Source: JBFGCT01 sp041581055
Lineage (GTDB): Bacteria > Actinomycetota > Acidimicrobiia > Acidimicrobiales > Ilumatobacteraceae
Reading direction: 5' to 3'
Assembly: GCA_041581055.1 (NCBI GenBank)
Contig: JBFGCT010000073.1
Span: 1-17,849, forward strand
Length of the DNA stretch: 17,849 nucleotides
Shown: piece by piece, positions 1 to 7,179 of the stretch
Numbering within the stretch: position 1 is the stretch's first letter
Layout: every line of letters starts with the position of its first letter
Made by a program: the position numbers and the translations under genes
Notes under the pieces: generated by a model
Told to the model about the DNA's origin: nothing
Database searches by the model: none
What the model saw: only the letters and a program-made list of their open reading frames with translations

Positions 1-105
1 GGAGGGGTCGCCGCAACTCTCACCGTCGATGAGCCGGAGCCGCCGAGCGGTGAGAGTTCGGGGGGAGGGGTCGCCGCAACTCTCACCGTCGATGAGCCGG
101 AGCCG
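1..105 (+). repeat. 63-bp tandem repeat with palindromic core, inside the OleC/OleBC reading frame
   Basis: Bases 1-42 recur identically at 64-105, giving a 63-bp period (21 codons) that continues beyond the left edge. Each unit carries GGTGAGAG and CTCTCACC arms separated by 23 nt (arms at 49-56 and 80-87), the same geometry as the repeats at 8254-8418 and 17733-17771. AACTCTCACCG at 15-25 is also the exact inverse of CGGTGAGAGTT at 48-58. In the coding frame the unit reads as a Gly/Glu/Pro-rich linker with no stop codon. Confidence 0.85.
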
Positions 106-1668
106 TTGTGGGCGGCGCTCGACCGGCGGCGCGAGGACGCGACGACGGCCTTCGTCGACCTGGCCGCGGGCGGCGAGGTCGGCTTCGCCCAACTCGTGGC
201 GCAGGTCGACGCGGTGGCCGCCGAACTGCACCGCCGGGGGCTGCGGCGCGGGGACCGTGTTGCGATGCTGACGCCACCGGGCGTGGACATGGTCGCCGCG
301 ATCTTCGGCGTGCTGCGGGCCGGCGGCGTTGCCGTCGTCGCCGACCGGGGGCTCGGCCTGCGAGGGCTCGGCGCGGCGGTGCGCGGGGCCCGGCCGGCGT
401 GGATGATCGGGCCCCGACGGGCGCTCCTCGCGGCGACGGCGATGCGGTGGACTCCGGCGGCGGTGCGGATCGAGGTGGGTGAACTGCTGGCCGCGCCACC
501 GGGGGCGCCGCCGGCCCCGCCCGGTCCGGACGATCCGGCGGCGGTGTTGTTCACGTCGGGAGCGACCGGCCCGGCCAAGGGCGTCCGCTACCTGCACCGC
601 CAGCTCGCCGCGCAGCGCGACGCGCTCGCCGCCACCTACGGCATCACCGGCGACGACCGGCTGGTCGCCGCGTTCGCCCCGTTCGCGCTGTACGGCCCGG
701 CGCTCGGGATTCCAACGGCCCTTCCGGATTGCGACGTGACGGCCCCCGGCGACCTCACCGCCGTCGCGCTCGACGAGGCGTGCCGGCGGATCGACGCCAC
801 GCTGGCGTTCGCCGCGCCGGCGGCGCTGGCCAATGTCGTCGCGACCGGCGGGCCAGTTGCGGGGGCGGGTGGCGGCGCCGGGCTGCGGGGCCTGCGCGTC
901 GTGTTCTCCGCGGGCGCGCCCGTGCCGTCCGAGACGCTCCACGCCGTCGCCGAACTGGCCCCGAACGCGACGCTCCACACGCCGTACGGGATGACCGAGG
1001 TGCTGCCGGCCGCCGACATCTCGCTGGCGGCGATCGACGAGGCGCAGCGCGACGATCCGGCGGGTGGCGTGTGCGTCGGACCGCCGGTCGCCGGCGCCGA
1101 GGTCCGGATCGTGCCGCTCGGCTTCGACGCCTCGTCGCTGCCCGGTGCCCTCCCGGTCGGGGAGACGGGCGAGATCGTCGTGTCGGCGCCGTGGATGTCG
1201 GACGGCTATGCCGGCCTGTGGCACACCGAGCGTCAGGCCCGCCCACCCGGCGACCGCCGCTGGCACCGCTCCGGCGACGTCGGCCATCTCGACGACCGTG
1301 GCCGGCTGTGGGTCGAAGGGCGGGCGATCCACGTCGTCTCCACGGTCGAGGGCCCGGTCACCTCCGTCCCGGTCGAGCGGCTGGTCGAGCGCGGGCTGCC
1401 GGCTCGGCGGGTCGCCGCGGTGGGGGTCGGGCCGGTCGGCTGCCAGCAGGTGGTGGTCGTCGTCGAGAACCCCGACGGCAACGACGGCCTGGCGCCGGAC
1501 GACGTGAGCGCGGTGGTGCGGGCGCTCGTCGCTGTTCCGATCGCCGCGGTGTTGACGGCGCGCTCGCTGCCCGTCGACATCCGCCACAACTCCAAGATCG
1601 ATCGGGTGGCCGTGGCCGGCTGGGCGGCCGAACTGCTCGCCGGGCGGCGGGCCCGCCGGCCGCGATGA
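1..1668 (+). CDS. oleC: OleC-type beta-lactone synthetase (acyl-AMP ligase family), probably the C-terminal half of an OleB-OleC fusion, 5' end outside window
   Basis: This is an ANL-superfamily adenylating enzyme. OleC proteins use ATP to turn 2-alkyl-3-hydroxyalkanoic acids into beta-lactones, which OleB decarboxylates to long-chain olefins. Counting from a TTG at 106, the P-loop TSGATGPAKG lies near residues 150-159, YGMTE at 294-298, the SGD of the hinge region at 389-391, and the C-terminal lysine in NSKIDR at about 497. The reading frame has no stop from base 1 to 1668, and the 35 codons before the TTG encode a repeated 21-residue segment. Actinobacterial OleB and OleC are often fused, so I infer this is the OleC half and the repeat sits in the linker. 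If OleC were separate, TTG 106 would be the start, but I see no convincing ribosome-binding site. The reductase gene oleD follows after 10 bp, which strongly supports the Ole assignment over a generic acyl-CoA ligase. Confidence 0.8.
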   Translation, partial: GGVAATLTVDEPEPPSGESSGGGVAATLTVDEPEPLWAALDRRREDATTAFVDLAAGGEVGFAQLVAQVDAVAAELHRRGLRRGDRVAMLTPPGVDMVAAIFGVLRAGGVAVVADRGLGLRGLGAAVRGARPAWMIGPRRALLAATAMRWTPAAVRIEVGELLAAPPGAPPAPPGPDDPAAVLFTSGATGPAKGVRYLHRQLAAQRDALAATYGITGDDRLVAAFAPFALYGPALGIPTALPDCDVTAPGDLTAVALDEACRRIDATLAFAAPAALANVVATGGPVAGAGGGAGLRGLRVVFSAGAPVPSETLHAVAELAPNATLHTPYGMTEVLPAADISLAAIDEAQRDDPAGGVCVGPPVAGAEVRIVPLGFDASSLPGALPVGETGEIVVSAPWMSDGYAGLWHTERQARPPGDRRWHRSGDVGHLDDRGRLWVEGRAIHVVSTVEGPVTSVPVERLVERGLPARRVAAVGVGPVGCQQVVVVVENPDGNDGLAPDDVSAVVRALVAVPIAAVLTARSLPVDIRHNSKIDRVAVAGWAAELLAGRRARRPR

Positions 1669-1678
1669 GGTCGACGCG

Positions 1679-2674
1679 GTGAGGGTTCTGGTCACGGGGG
1701 CGTCGAGCCTGATCGGGAGCGGGCTGGCGCGGGCGCTCGCCGAGCGCGGCGACGAGGTGCGCTGCCTCCAACGCCGGCCCATCGAGGCGCTGGCCACCGT
1801 GATTGGCATCGAACAGTCGCTCGGGGACGTGCGCGACGCGCGCGCGGTGGCCCGTGCGGCGAGCGGGTGTGACGGCGTAGTGCACCTCGCGGCCAAGGTC
1901 GGCGTCGTGGGGGAGTGGGAGGAGTACCGCTCGGTCAACGTCACCGGAACGGTCAACGTGCTCGACGCGGCGCGGGCCGCCGGTGCCCGCCGGGTGGTCC
2001 ATGTCTCGTCGCCCTCGGTCGCCCACGGTGGCGAGCCGATCGTCGGGGGCGGCGCGGGGGTCCCGCTCGTCGGGCGGGCCAACGCGTTCTACGCGGAGTC
2101 GAAGGCGCTCGCCGAGGTCCACGCCCTCGCCCAGGCCGACGCCGAGTTCGGTGTGGTGGCGATCCGCCCGCACCTCGTGTGGGGTCCGGGCGACGCGCAA
2201 CTCGTCGGCCGGGTCGTCGAGCGCGCCGCCGCCGGCCGGTTGGCCCTGGTCGGGGGCGGCCGAGCGCTTGTCGACACGACATACGTCGACAACGCCGTCG
2301 ACGCCCTGATCGCCGCGCTCGACGCGGCCGGCCCGGGTGCGCCGTGCTCCGGGCGGGCCTACGTGATCGCCAACGGCGAGCCGCGCCCGATCCGCGAACT
2401 CGTCGCCGGGATCTGCCGGGCCGCCGGTGTCCCGTTCGAGCCGCGGGACGTGCCGCTGCGGGCGGCGCGGGCGATCGGCGCGCTGGTCGAGCGGCTCTGG
2501 CCCCGGCTCGGCCGTGACGACGAGCCGCCGATGACCCGCTTCCTCGCCGAGCAACTCGGCACGGCCCACTGGTTCGACCCGCGGCCGGCGCGGGACGACC
2601 TCGGCTGGACGCCCCGTGTCGGCATCGACGAGGGGCTCGACCGGCTCGCGGCCTGGTACGAGTCGTCGCGCTGA
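1679..2674 (+). CDS. oleD: OleD-type NAD(P)-dependent 2-alkyl-3-oxoalkanoate reductase (extended SDR)
   Basis: This 331-residue protein belongs to the extended short-chain dehydrogenase / 3-beta-hydroxysteroid dehydrogenase-like family. In olefin synthesis OleD reduces the 2-alkyl-3-keto acid made by OleA to the hydroxy acid used by OleC. The Rossmann motif TGASSLIG is at residues 6-13, the catalytic serine is in HVSSPS near 110-111, and YAESK places the catalytic Tyr and Lys at 138 and 142. The length fits the family. The start is GTG at 1679, 10 bp after the oleC stop, so the two are probably co-transcribed and translationally coupled. Without the neighbour this would only be called an NAD-dependent epimerase; the oleC context makes OleD the best call. 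Confidence 0.8.
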   Translation: MRVLVTGASSLIGSGLARALAERGDEVRCLQRRPIEALATVIGIEQSLGDVRDARAVARAASGCDGVVHLAAKVGVVGEWEEYRSVNVTGTVNVLDAARAAGARRVVHVSSPSVAHGGEPIVGGGAGVPLVGRANAFYAESKALAEVHALAQADAEFGVVAIRPHLVWGPGDAQLVGRVVERAAAGRLALVGGGRALVDTTYVDNAVDALIAALDAAGPGAPCSGRAYVIANGEPRPIRELVAGICRAAGVPFEPRDVPLRAARAIGALVERLWPRLGRDDEPPMTRFLAEQLGTAHWFDPRPARDDLGWTPRVGIDEGLDRLAAWYESSR

Positions 2675-2712
2675 CGCTGGTCGGCACCTGCCTGCCTGGA
2701 GCGGCGCGCCGG

Positions 2713-2718
2713 TATCCT
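2713..2718 (+). promoter_or_regulatory. possible -10 box for tRNA-Cys
   Basis: TATCCT matches the actinobacterial TANNNT -10 pattern and lies 9 bp before the first tRNA base. No clear -35 hexamer is visible. The call rests on motif and position only. Confidence 0.35.
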
Positions 2719-2727
2719 CGCGGCGTT

Positions 2728-2802
2728 GGCGACGTGGCCGAGTGGCTGAGGCAACGGCCTGCAAAGCCGTGTACCCGGGTTCGATTCCCGGCGTCGCCTC
2801 CA
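2728..2802 (+). tRNA. tRNA-Cys (GCA)
   Basis: A complete cloverleaf can be folded. The acceptor stem GGCGACG pairs with CGTCGCC (2792-2798), followed by discriminator T2799 and an encoded CCA (2800-2802). The anticodon stem ACGGC/GCCGT flanks the loop CTGCAAA, with anticodon GCA at 2761-2763. The T arm is CCGGG-TTCGATT-CCCGG. A strong terminator begins at the CCA, and an integrase pseudogene begins about 190 bp downstream, so this gene is the likely target of a past integration. Confidence 0.97.
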
Positions 2803-2841
2803 ACCCCTGAGCAGGTGTAACGCCTGCTCAGGGGTTCTTTT
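2802..2841 (+). terminator. intrinsic terminator of tRNA-Cys
   Basis: A perfect 14-bp stem (2802-2815 with 2823-2836) and a 7-nt loop are followed one base later by TTTT (2838-2841). This is a textbook rho-independent terminator just after the tRNA. Its right arm is part of the sequence partly duplicated at 5863-5902. Confidence 0.92.
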
Positions 2842-2865
2842 CGTTCCGGCCGCCGGTATCCGCTG
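2829..2865 (+). repeat. left copy of imperfect direct repeat (candidate att-flanking sequence)
   Basis: This stretch shares CAGGGGTTC, TCGTT, CGGCCGCCGGT and CCGCTG in the same order with 5863-5902, with small differences between the blocks. It overlaps the tRNA terminator and lies just upstream of an integrase remnant. A further partial copy (GACCAGGGGTTT, then GTTGTCCGCTG) follows at about 2877-2905. I read it as the tRNA-side boundary of an integrated element; that is inference. Confidence 0.5.
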
Positions 2866-2994
2866 CCGTCCGCCGCTGACCAGGGGTTTCCGCTGTTGTC
2901 CGCTGGAGCCGCGCCCATTTCGCGCCCTTCGACGCGGGATGGTTGGCGGCGAGGGGACCGGGGCGCGTCTCACCGGGTGCGTGGGAGCGGCCCG

Positions 2995-4077
2995 GTGAGC
3001 TACATCCAGAAGCGAGACGGCAAGTATCGGGCGCGCTACAAGGACCCGCTCGGCAAGACGCTCAGCCGGACGTTCGCCCGCAAGGCCGATGCGCAGCGGT
3101 TCCTGCTCGATTTCGAGGCCGACCGTGTCGGAGGCCGGTGGGTCGATCCTCGGGACGCGGACATGCCCGGTCGCGGTGTGGGCCGAGGAGTGGCTTTCGC
3201 TGTGCCGCCGGCTCGCCGAGCGCACCCAGGAGACCTACCGGCGTGACCTGACCCGGTTCGTGCTGCCCAGGTTCGGCTCGTACCGGCTCGGCCACCTCCG
3301 GCCGACGAGATCGAGAACTGGCTGATGGACGAGCTCGACTCGGGGATCGCCCCCTCCTCGGTCCACCGCCACTACCGGACCCTGCGCCGCATGCTGCAGG
3401 TCGCGGTCGAGAAGCAGAAGATCCTCGCCAACCCCTGCGACCGCGTCACGAGGTCATGATGCTCGCCGACGCGATCACGCCCCGATACCGGGCGCTCGTG
3501 ATACTCGCCGTCGACTCCGGGATGCGGTGGAGCGAGCTCGTCGGCCTCCGTCGATCGAAGCTGGACCTGAACCGCAAGGTGCGTGTGACCGAACAACTCG
3601 TCCGCCTCGACGACGGAACGTTCGACCGCAAGGAACCCAAGACCGCCGCCGACACCCACTCGATCACGATCTCGACCTTCACGACGAGCGTCCTGCGGGA
3701 TCACGTCGACCATCGCGACGACGGGAGTCGTGACGGCCTGGTCTTCACGAACACCGCCGGCCGACCCCTGGCGTCGCCGAGCTTTCTCACGCACCACTTC
3801 GGGCCCGCCCGCCGTTCGGCCGGCCTGACGTGCCGCTTCCACGACCTCCGCCACACCAGCGTCGCCCTCGCGATCGCATCGGGCGCCCACCCGAAGGCCA
3901 TCCAGGCGAGGATGGGCCACAGCTCGATCAACGTCACCCTCGACCGCTACGGCCACCTCTTCCCCGGAACTCGACACCGAGATCGCCGACTCCTTCGGCC
4001 GCTCCTCGGTGCAGGCCGAGGAACGGCGGTCACATGTCGTCGTTCGCGGCGACTTCGGAGCGAATGGCGACGAGTGA
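2995..4077 (+). pseudogene. tyrosine site-specific recombinase (phage/ICE-type integrase), broken by several frameshifts
   Basis: The recombinase can be followed through three frames. GTG 2995 opens with VSYIQKRDGKYRARYKD, a typical AP2-like arm-binding start. Frame breaks fall near 3165 (one extra base), 3298 (one missing base), 3448 (a deletion, with about 15 residues usually present here apparently gone) and 3965 (one extra C). The frame then returns to the original one and ends at TGA 4075-4077 after ELDTEIADSF. The catalytic core is recognisable: Arg in SGMRWSEL, HxxR in HDLRHT, His in MGHSS and the nucleophile Tyr in LDRYGH. Downstream of a tRNA, this fits an integrase of a mobile element. 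No full-length product can be made from the sequence as given. Some single-base breaks in G/C runs could be assembly errors, but the 3448 break looks like a real deletion. Confidence 0.85.
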
Positions 4078-4260
4078 GTGTCGGCCCGTCGCGTCCTCGG
4101 ATGATGCTCGTGGTGTCCCCTCAAGCAGGCACGTCAGGGGCGCCTGTGCGTAGGTCTGCGACTTTGGACTCTTGCGGGACGTGGACTGCGGGCGGATCAT
4201 CATGGGGAGGTGCCTGGGCCGCTTCAAGCCTGCGTCGATCTGTGCACAGGGGGATGTCGA

Positions 4261-4977
4261 ATGAGTGGTGACAAGCCTCGGGGAATTGGGATCGCGCTCA
4301 GAGCATTCAGCACTTTCATCGCCGTCGTCATCGCGGTCGCCGTGTCAGCAAGCCTCGGCGACACGGCCAACGGCAAGCTCGTGGCGGCCGCCCTCATCGC
4401 ATTCACCATCGCAGTAATCGAGTGGAGCCTGATCTGGCTCCCCGATCATTCGGCGTACGTTCGACAGAAGGTCGACCCCCGGGCTCAACACGGCGGCATG
4501 TGGCTCCAAGACGTTACAGAGACCCTGGACGCATCGGGCAACCAGGTCGATGACAGCGCAAATCGATTTGCGATCTACTGGATCGATTTCGTTGGCGGCG
4601 ACTACCGAGTCGTCGGCTTCGCTTACGGCACGGATGGAAGACGTTGGGCAAGTTGGGAATCGGTCGACTCACCGACGTTCCGCGCTGACAAGAAGATGAT
4701 CTATCGATTCAAAGGAACGATCGCCGGAGAGGTGGACCCTGGAGCCCGCCCTGAGCGACGAGGAGTCACCGAACTTGATCTCGAAAGCGGCAGAGGGCAG
4801 GTCGACCACGTGGGTGTCGGTCGAATCATCCGTTTCGACATCAGGCAGATCGACCAAGCCTTCCTTGACGGTCACGATTGCGGCGATCTCTCGCCCGAAG
4901 ATCTCAAGCGCCATGAACCGCGTCATCGGGTGGCCGAGGCGATAGCTCTTCGCCTGCACGCCGACCAGCACGTGTAG
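4261..4977 (+). CDS. two-TM, beta-strand-rich membrane protein, Cap15 / S-2TMbeta-like
   Basis: This is a 238-residue protein. Two hydrophobic helices (about residues 11-32 and 39-60) are followed by a short linker and a soluble region that begins with GGMWLQ and continues with alternating beta-like segments (RFAIYWIDF, YRVVGFAYGT, KKMIYRFKGTI, GRIIRFDIRQI). This resembles S-2TMbeta/Cap15 proteins, in which an eight-stranded barrel binds a cyclic nucleotide and the TM part acts on the inner membrane in CBASS defence. No CD-NTase is in the window, so any defence role is inference. The ATG at 4261 was chosen because AGGGGG at 4248-4253 is well spaced; an in-frame GTG at 4210 would add 17 residues. 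Base composition is visibly less GC-rich than oleC or phoH, consistent with transfer. It lies between the integrase relic and the right-hand direct repeat. It could also be another 2TM-barrel family. Confidence 0.6.
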   Translation: MSGDKPRGIGIALRAFSTFIAVVIAVAVSASLGDTANGKLVAAALIAFTIAVIEWSLIWLPDHSAYVRQKVDPRAQHGGMWLQDVTETLDASGNQVDDSANRFAIYWIDFVGGDYRVVGFAYGTDGRRWASWESVDSPTFRADKKMIYRFKGTIAGEVDPGARPERRGVTELDLESGRGQVDHVGVGRIIRFDIRQIDQAFLDGHDCGDLSPEDLKRHEPRHRVAEAIALRLHADQHV

Positions 4978-5139
4978 CCAACACGGCGATCGTGCGGTGG
5001 CCGACTCTGGCACCCTCAAGCCGTTCGTGGCCATGTGGACTGGCCGTCAACGAGTAGGACACGCCGGACGAGTCCACACCGTCCCTAACGCCGGCTCGGC
5101 AACACTCCGGGTGGCGTCTCGATAGTGACGCGTCGCTTC

Positions 5140-5177
5140 CCGCCGCCCGATCGCTGACTGCAGCCATCGGGCGGCGG
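5140..5177 (-). terminator. GC-rich hairpin 3' of the post-COAP-1 gene
   Basis: A perfect 12-bp stem (5140-5151 with 5166-5177) with a 14-nt loop lies 15 bp beyond the stop codon of the minus-strand gene. There is no U tract, so it may work with Rho or as an RNA 3'-end stabiliser. Position supports a terminator role; the sequence alone does not prove it. Confidence 0.45.
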
Positions 5178-5191
5178 GGCGTTCTGGTCGG

Positions 5192-5812
5192 TTAGCTCTG
5201 TACGACGACTTGACTGGCGCCGATCGGCTGGTTCGAAGCGTTGTCGTACACGACCAGTTCGCTGTCCGACTCCGTCCAGATCTTGATCCGGAACGAGTCG
5301 TCGGCGCCGTCGTCGGCCCAGATCAAGAATCGGTACGGCTCACCGCTGGGGCTGAGTTCGCCGTTGATGGTGCCCGAGCCCTTGAAGCGAGCGGTGTCGC
5401 CTCCGGTCACGACCAGCCAGTCATGGCTCGTCGAACGGAACGACAGATCGCCGGTGCGGAAGCGGAACATGGTGTTGCCGTCCGGGGTGCCGGCTCCGTG
5501 CCGGTACTTCGACGTGAAGCCGAACATGGCGCGGCCTTCGGCGTCGGGGTCCGACATGAGGGCGCCCGCCGGCGAATCGATCCACCCGGCACCGGTGACG
5601 AATCCGCCGTCGGGGTCGTAGACGACGACGAACTCGTAGTCGTCCCGGTGGAACGCGCCATCGGAGTCCAGCGGGAGTAGAGGAGTCCGTTCCACCAGTC
5701 GCGAGTGGCCTCCGAGTGCGGTCTGCGGAATCTGAGTTGGTGGCGGAACCCGAGGGCCATTGGGTCGGCCAGCCTTCCCGTGTCCCGCGCCCATCGGAGA
5801 GTCGACAACCAT
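5192..5812 (-). CDS. post-COAP-1-like domain protein, probably a C-terminal fragment of a larger surface protein
   Basis: Residues ~57-206 resemble the post-COAP-1 domain found at the C-terminus of many secreted or surface proteins. Visible features are EFVVVYDPDGGFVTGAGW, then FGFTSKY, GNTMFRFRTGDLSFRS, DWLVVTGGDTARFKGSGTIN, FRIKIW and a terminal VVYDN...QPIG segment. Its biochemical role is not established. The 56 residues before the domain look like translated non-coding DNA, and there is no signal peptide or upstream domain, so this is probably a 5'-truncated remnant; where translation would start is uncertain. It lies just inside the right-hand direct repeat of the putative integrated element, so the truncation may date from integration or decay there. 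Confidence 0.55.
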   Translation of the reverse strand: MVVDSPMGAGHGKAGRPNGPRVPPPTQIPQTALGGHSRLVERTPLLPLDSDGAFHRDDYEFVVVYDPDGGFVTGAGWIDSPAGALMSDPDAEGRAMFGFTSKYRHGAGTPDGNTMFRFRTGDLSFRSTSHDWLVVTGGDTARFKGSGTINGELSPSGEPYRFLIWADDGADDSFRIKIWTESDSELVVYDNASNQPIGASQVVVQS

Positions 5813-5862
5813 GTCCCCCCAGGCGACGGTTCGTGAATCGTGGACTTCCGACCGTCCCCGAC

Positions 5863-5902
5863 CAGGGGTTCAATTCGTTTCGGCCGCCGGTGTTGTCCGC
5901 TG
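5863..5902 (+). repeat. right copy of imperfect direct repeat (candidate att-flanking sequence)
   Basis: The blocks CAGGGGTTC, TCGTT, CGGCCGCCGGT and CCGCTG recur in the same order and spacing (within a few bases) as at 2829-2865 next to tRNA-Cys. No tRNA 3' end is duplicated here, so if this is an attachment scar the crossover lay in the terminator region. It would bound a remnant of about 3.07 kb. Confidence 0.45.
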
Positions 5903-5928
5903 AACTTCCTGGACCGCGGCGGGGGTGG

Positions 5929-6276
5929 CTAGGCCGGCGGCCACTCCAGGATGAGTTCGGGTGCGGGCCCCGGAGGCGGGCCCGTGAGGTCGAGGTCGCC
6001 GATCTCTTGGATGCGGCCCCGCATCCAAGATGCATCCGCGTCGGCGCTGGTGGCGAGGATCTCGAAGATCTTGAGCACCTCGTCGGCTTCGTACCAGACG
6101 AGGATGAAGGTTCCGGCCGGCGTCGCGTTGAGCGTCCAGGTGACACGGGTGGTGCCGGACGCCTTCATCAGCGAGGCGTAGTGCTCGGCGTGATCATTGA
6201 GCACCTCGTTGGCGAACTGACGTGCGAGGTCCTCTTTGCCAGGGACGACGGGAAACGCAAAGTTGTGGACGGCCAT
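5929..6276 (-). CDS. small conserved protein, probable dimeric alpha-beta barrel (DUF6176-like)
   Basis: This is an intact 115-residue cytosolic protein with no signal peptide or TM segment. The N-terminus (HNFAFPVVPGKEDLARQF) and the central strand TFILVWYEADEVLKIFEILA resemble small ferredoxin-like alpha-beta barrel proteins of the DUF6176 / ABM-like type, in which PGKE and a W/YxE strand are common. No enzymatic function can be assigned. The ATG at 6276 is preceded by AAGGA about 8 nt upstream, so I prefer it to the longer open frame reaching 6390. A methyltransferase gene on the same strand ends 173 bp upstream. That gap is probably large enough for a separate promoter. Confidence 0.72.
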   Translation of the reverse strand: MAVHNFAFPVVPGKEDLARQFANEVLNDHAEHYASLMKASGTTRVTWTLNATPAGTFILVWYEADEVLKIFEILATSADADASWMRGRIQEIGDLDLTGPPPGPAPELILEWPPA

Positions 6277-6449
6277 CGGATGGTCCTTTCGTGTAGGTCC
6301 CGACGGTGAGCCGCTGACGGTCCGCGCCCGGGATCGATTGGCTGACTTCATTCTGATCGTCTGCCACGTCATGCGCCATCGGGAGAACACCCGCGCGGGC
6401 GTTGTACGGTGTTCAGCCCGGCGATGCGGCGTTGAGGCTCGAGCGTCTC

Positions 6450-7160
6450 TCAGCGTCGTCGGGCGTCGGTGAGGACGGGCCAGGCGACGAAGCCGAGCCG
6501 GGGGACGCGCCGCTGGCGCAACACCTCGAAACCTGATCGCCTCAACAGCGCACGCAACCGGTTGGGCGGGAGAGCGCGAATGGCGCTCCCGGCGGCTCCT
6601 GTCGTACGCCTGAGCAGCCGATCACCCGCACCGGTCACCGCGGCGATCGACGCGATCAGCAATCGACCACCAGGACGCAGCACACCGGCCAACTCGTCCA
6701 ACGCCCGACCCTGGTCTCGATACCAGTGAAACGACTCGCTACACACGACGAGGTCAACCGACGCCGGGGCGAACGGGAGGTGGTGTGCGTCGGCGCGCAC
6801 GAGCGCGCCCGCGCCACGAGCGGTCTCAGTTACTCGACCCGCGGCCTCCGAGAGCATTCCATCGGACAGGTCGACACCGACGACGGTGGCGTCGGGGAAC
6901 CGGCGGATCAGCCGCCGGGTGAGCTGACCCGTGCCGCACCCCAAGTCGACCACCGTCGACGGCCGCACCCCGCTGACCCGACCCAGCACCGCATCGTGCA
7001 CTGGACGGTACGTGAAACGCTGCAGACCGGGACGGTCGTAGCTGACCGACCAGCGGTCGAACAACGAAGCTGTCGATCGGGCCACCTCCACCAGATTGCC
7101 AGCATCTACCCCGTCCTGCCACAAACGAGCCGTCCTTGCTGCAAATCCAAGACTCCGCAA
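6450..7160 (-). CDS. class I SAM-dependent methyltransferase (Methyltransf_11-like)
   Basis: The Rossmann-fold methyltransferase is clear. Motif I VVDLGCGTGQ sits at residues 70-79, then VVGVDLSDGML (the acidic residue that binds the ribose), RADAHHLPFA and VDLVVCSESFHWYRD with the post-motif LRPGGRLLI. The substrate cannot be told from sequence; proteins of this sort act on small molecules in the cytosol. The listed start is a TTG at 7160 with no good ribosome-binding site. GTG codons at 7091 or 7085, just before ARSTASLFDRW, are realistic alternatives that keep the whole conserved domain. No partner gene is evident, since the next gene downstream is separated by 173 bp. Confidence 0.82.
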   Translation of the reverse strand: MRSLGFAARTARLWQDGVDAGNLVEVARSTASLFDRWSVSYDRPGLQRFTYRPVHDAVLGRVSGVRPSTVVDLGCGTGQLTRRLIRRFPDATVVGVDLSDGMLSEAAGRVTETARGAGALVRADAHHLPFAPASVDLVVCSESFHWYRDQGRALDELAGVLRPGGRLLIASIAAVTGAGDRLLRRTTGAAGSAIRALPPNRLRALLRRSGFEVLRQRRVPRLGFVAWPVLTDARRR

Positions 7161-7179
7161 GCCTCATTTCACCCTCAAT

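Noticed and set aside
1358..2803. 481-codon minus-strand ORF across oleC, oleD and the tRNA
   Set aside because: It runs through tRNA-Cys and is antisense to two well-supported genes; shadow of high GC content.
4669..5034. Minus-strand ORF opposite the end of the 2TM-beta gene, with protein-like composition
   Set aside because: No ribosome-binding site or known motif; the forward frame continues the beta-rich domain to its own stop.
5858..5882. tRNA 3'-end duplicate (GGGGTTCAATTC resembles a T loop)
   Set aside because: No acceptor or T stem can be paired around it; the similarity is to the terminator downstream of tRNA-Cys instead.
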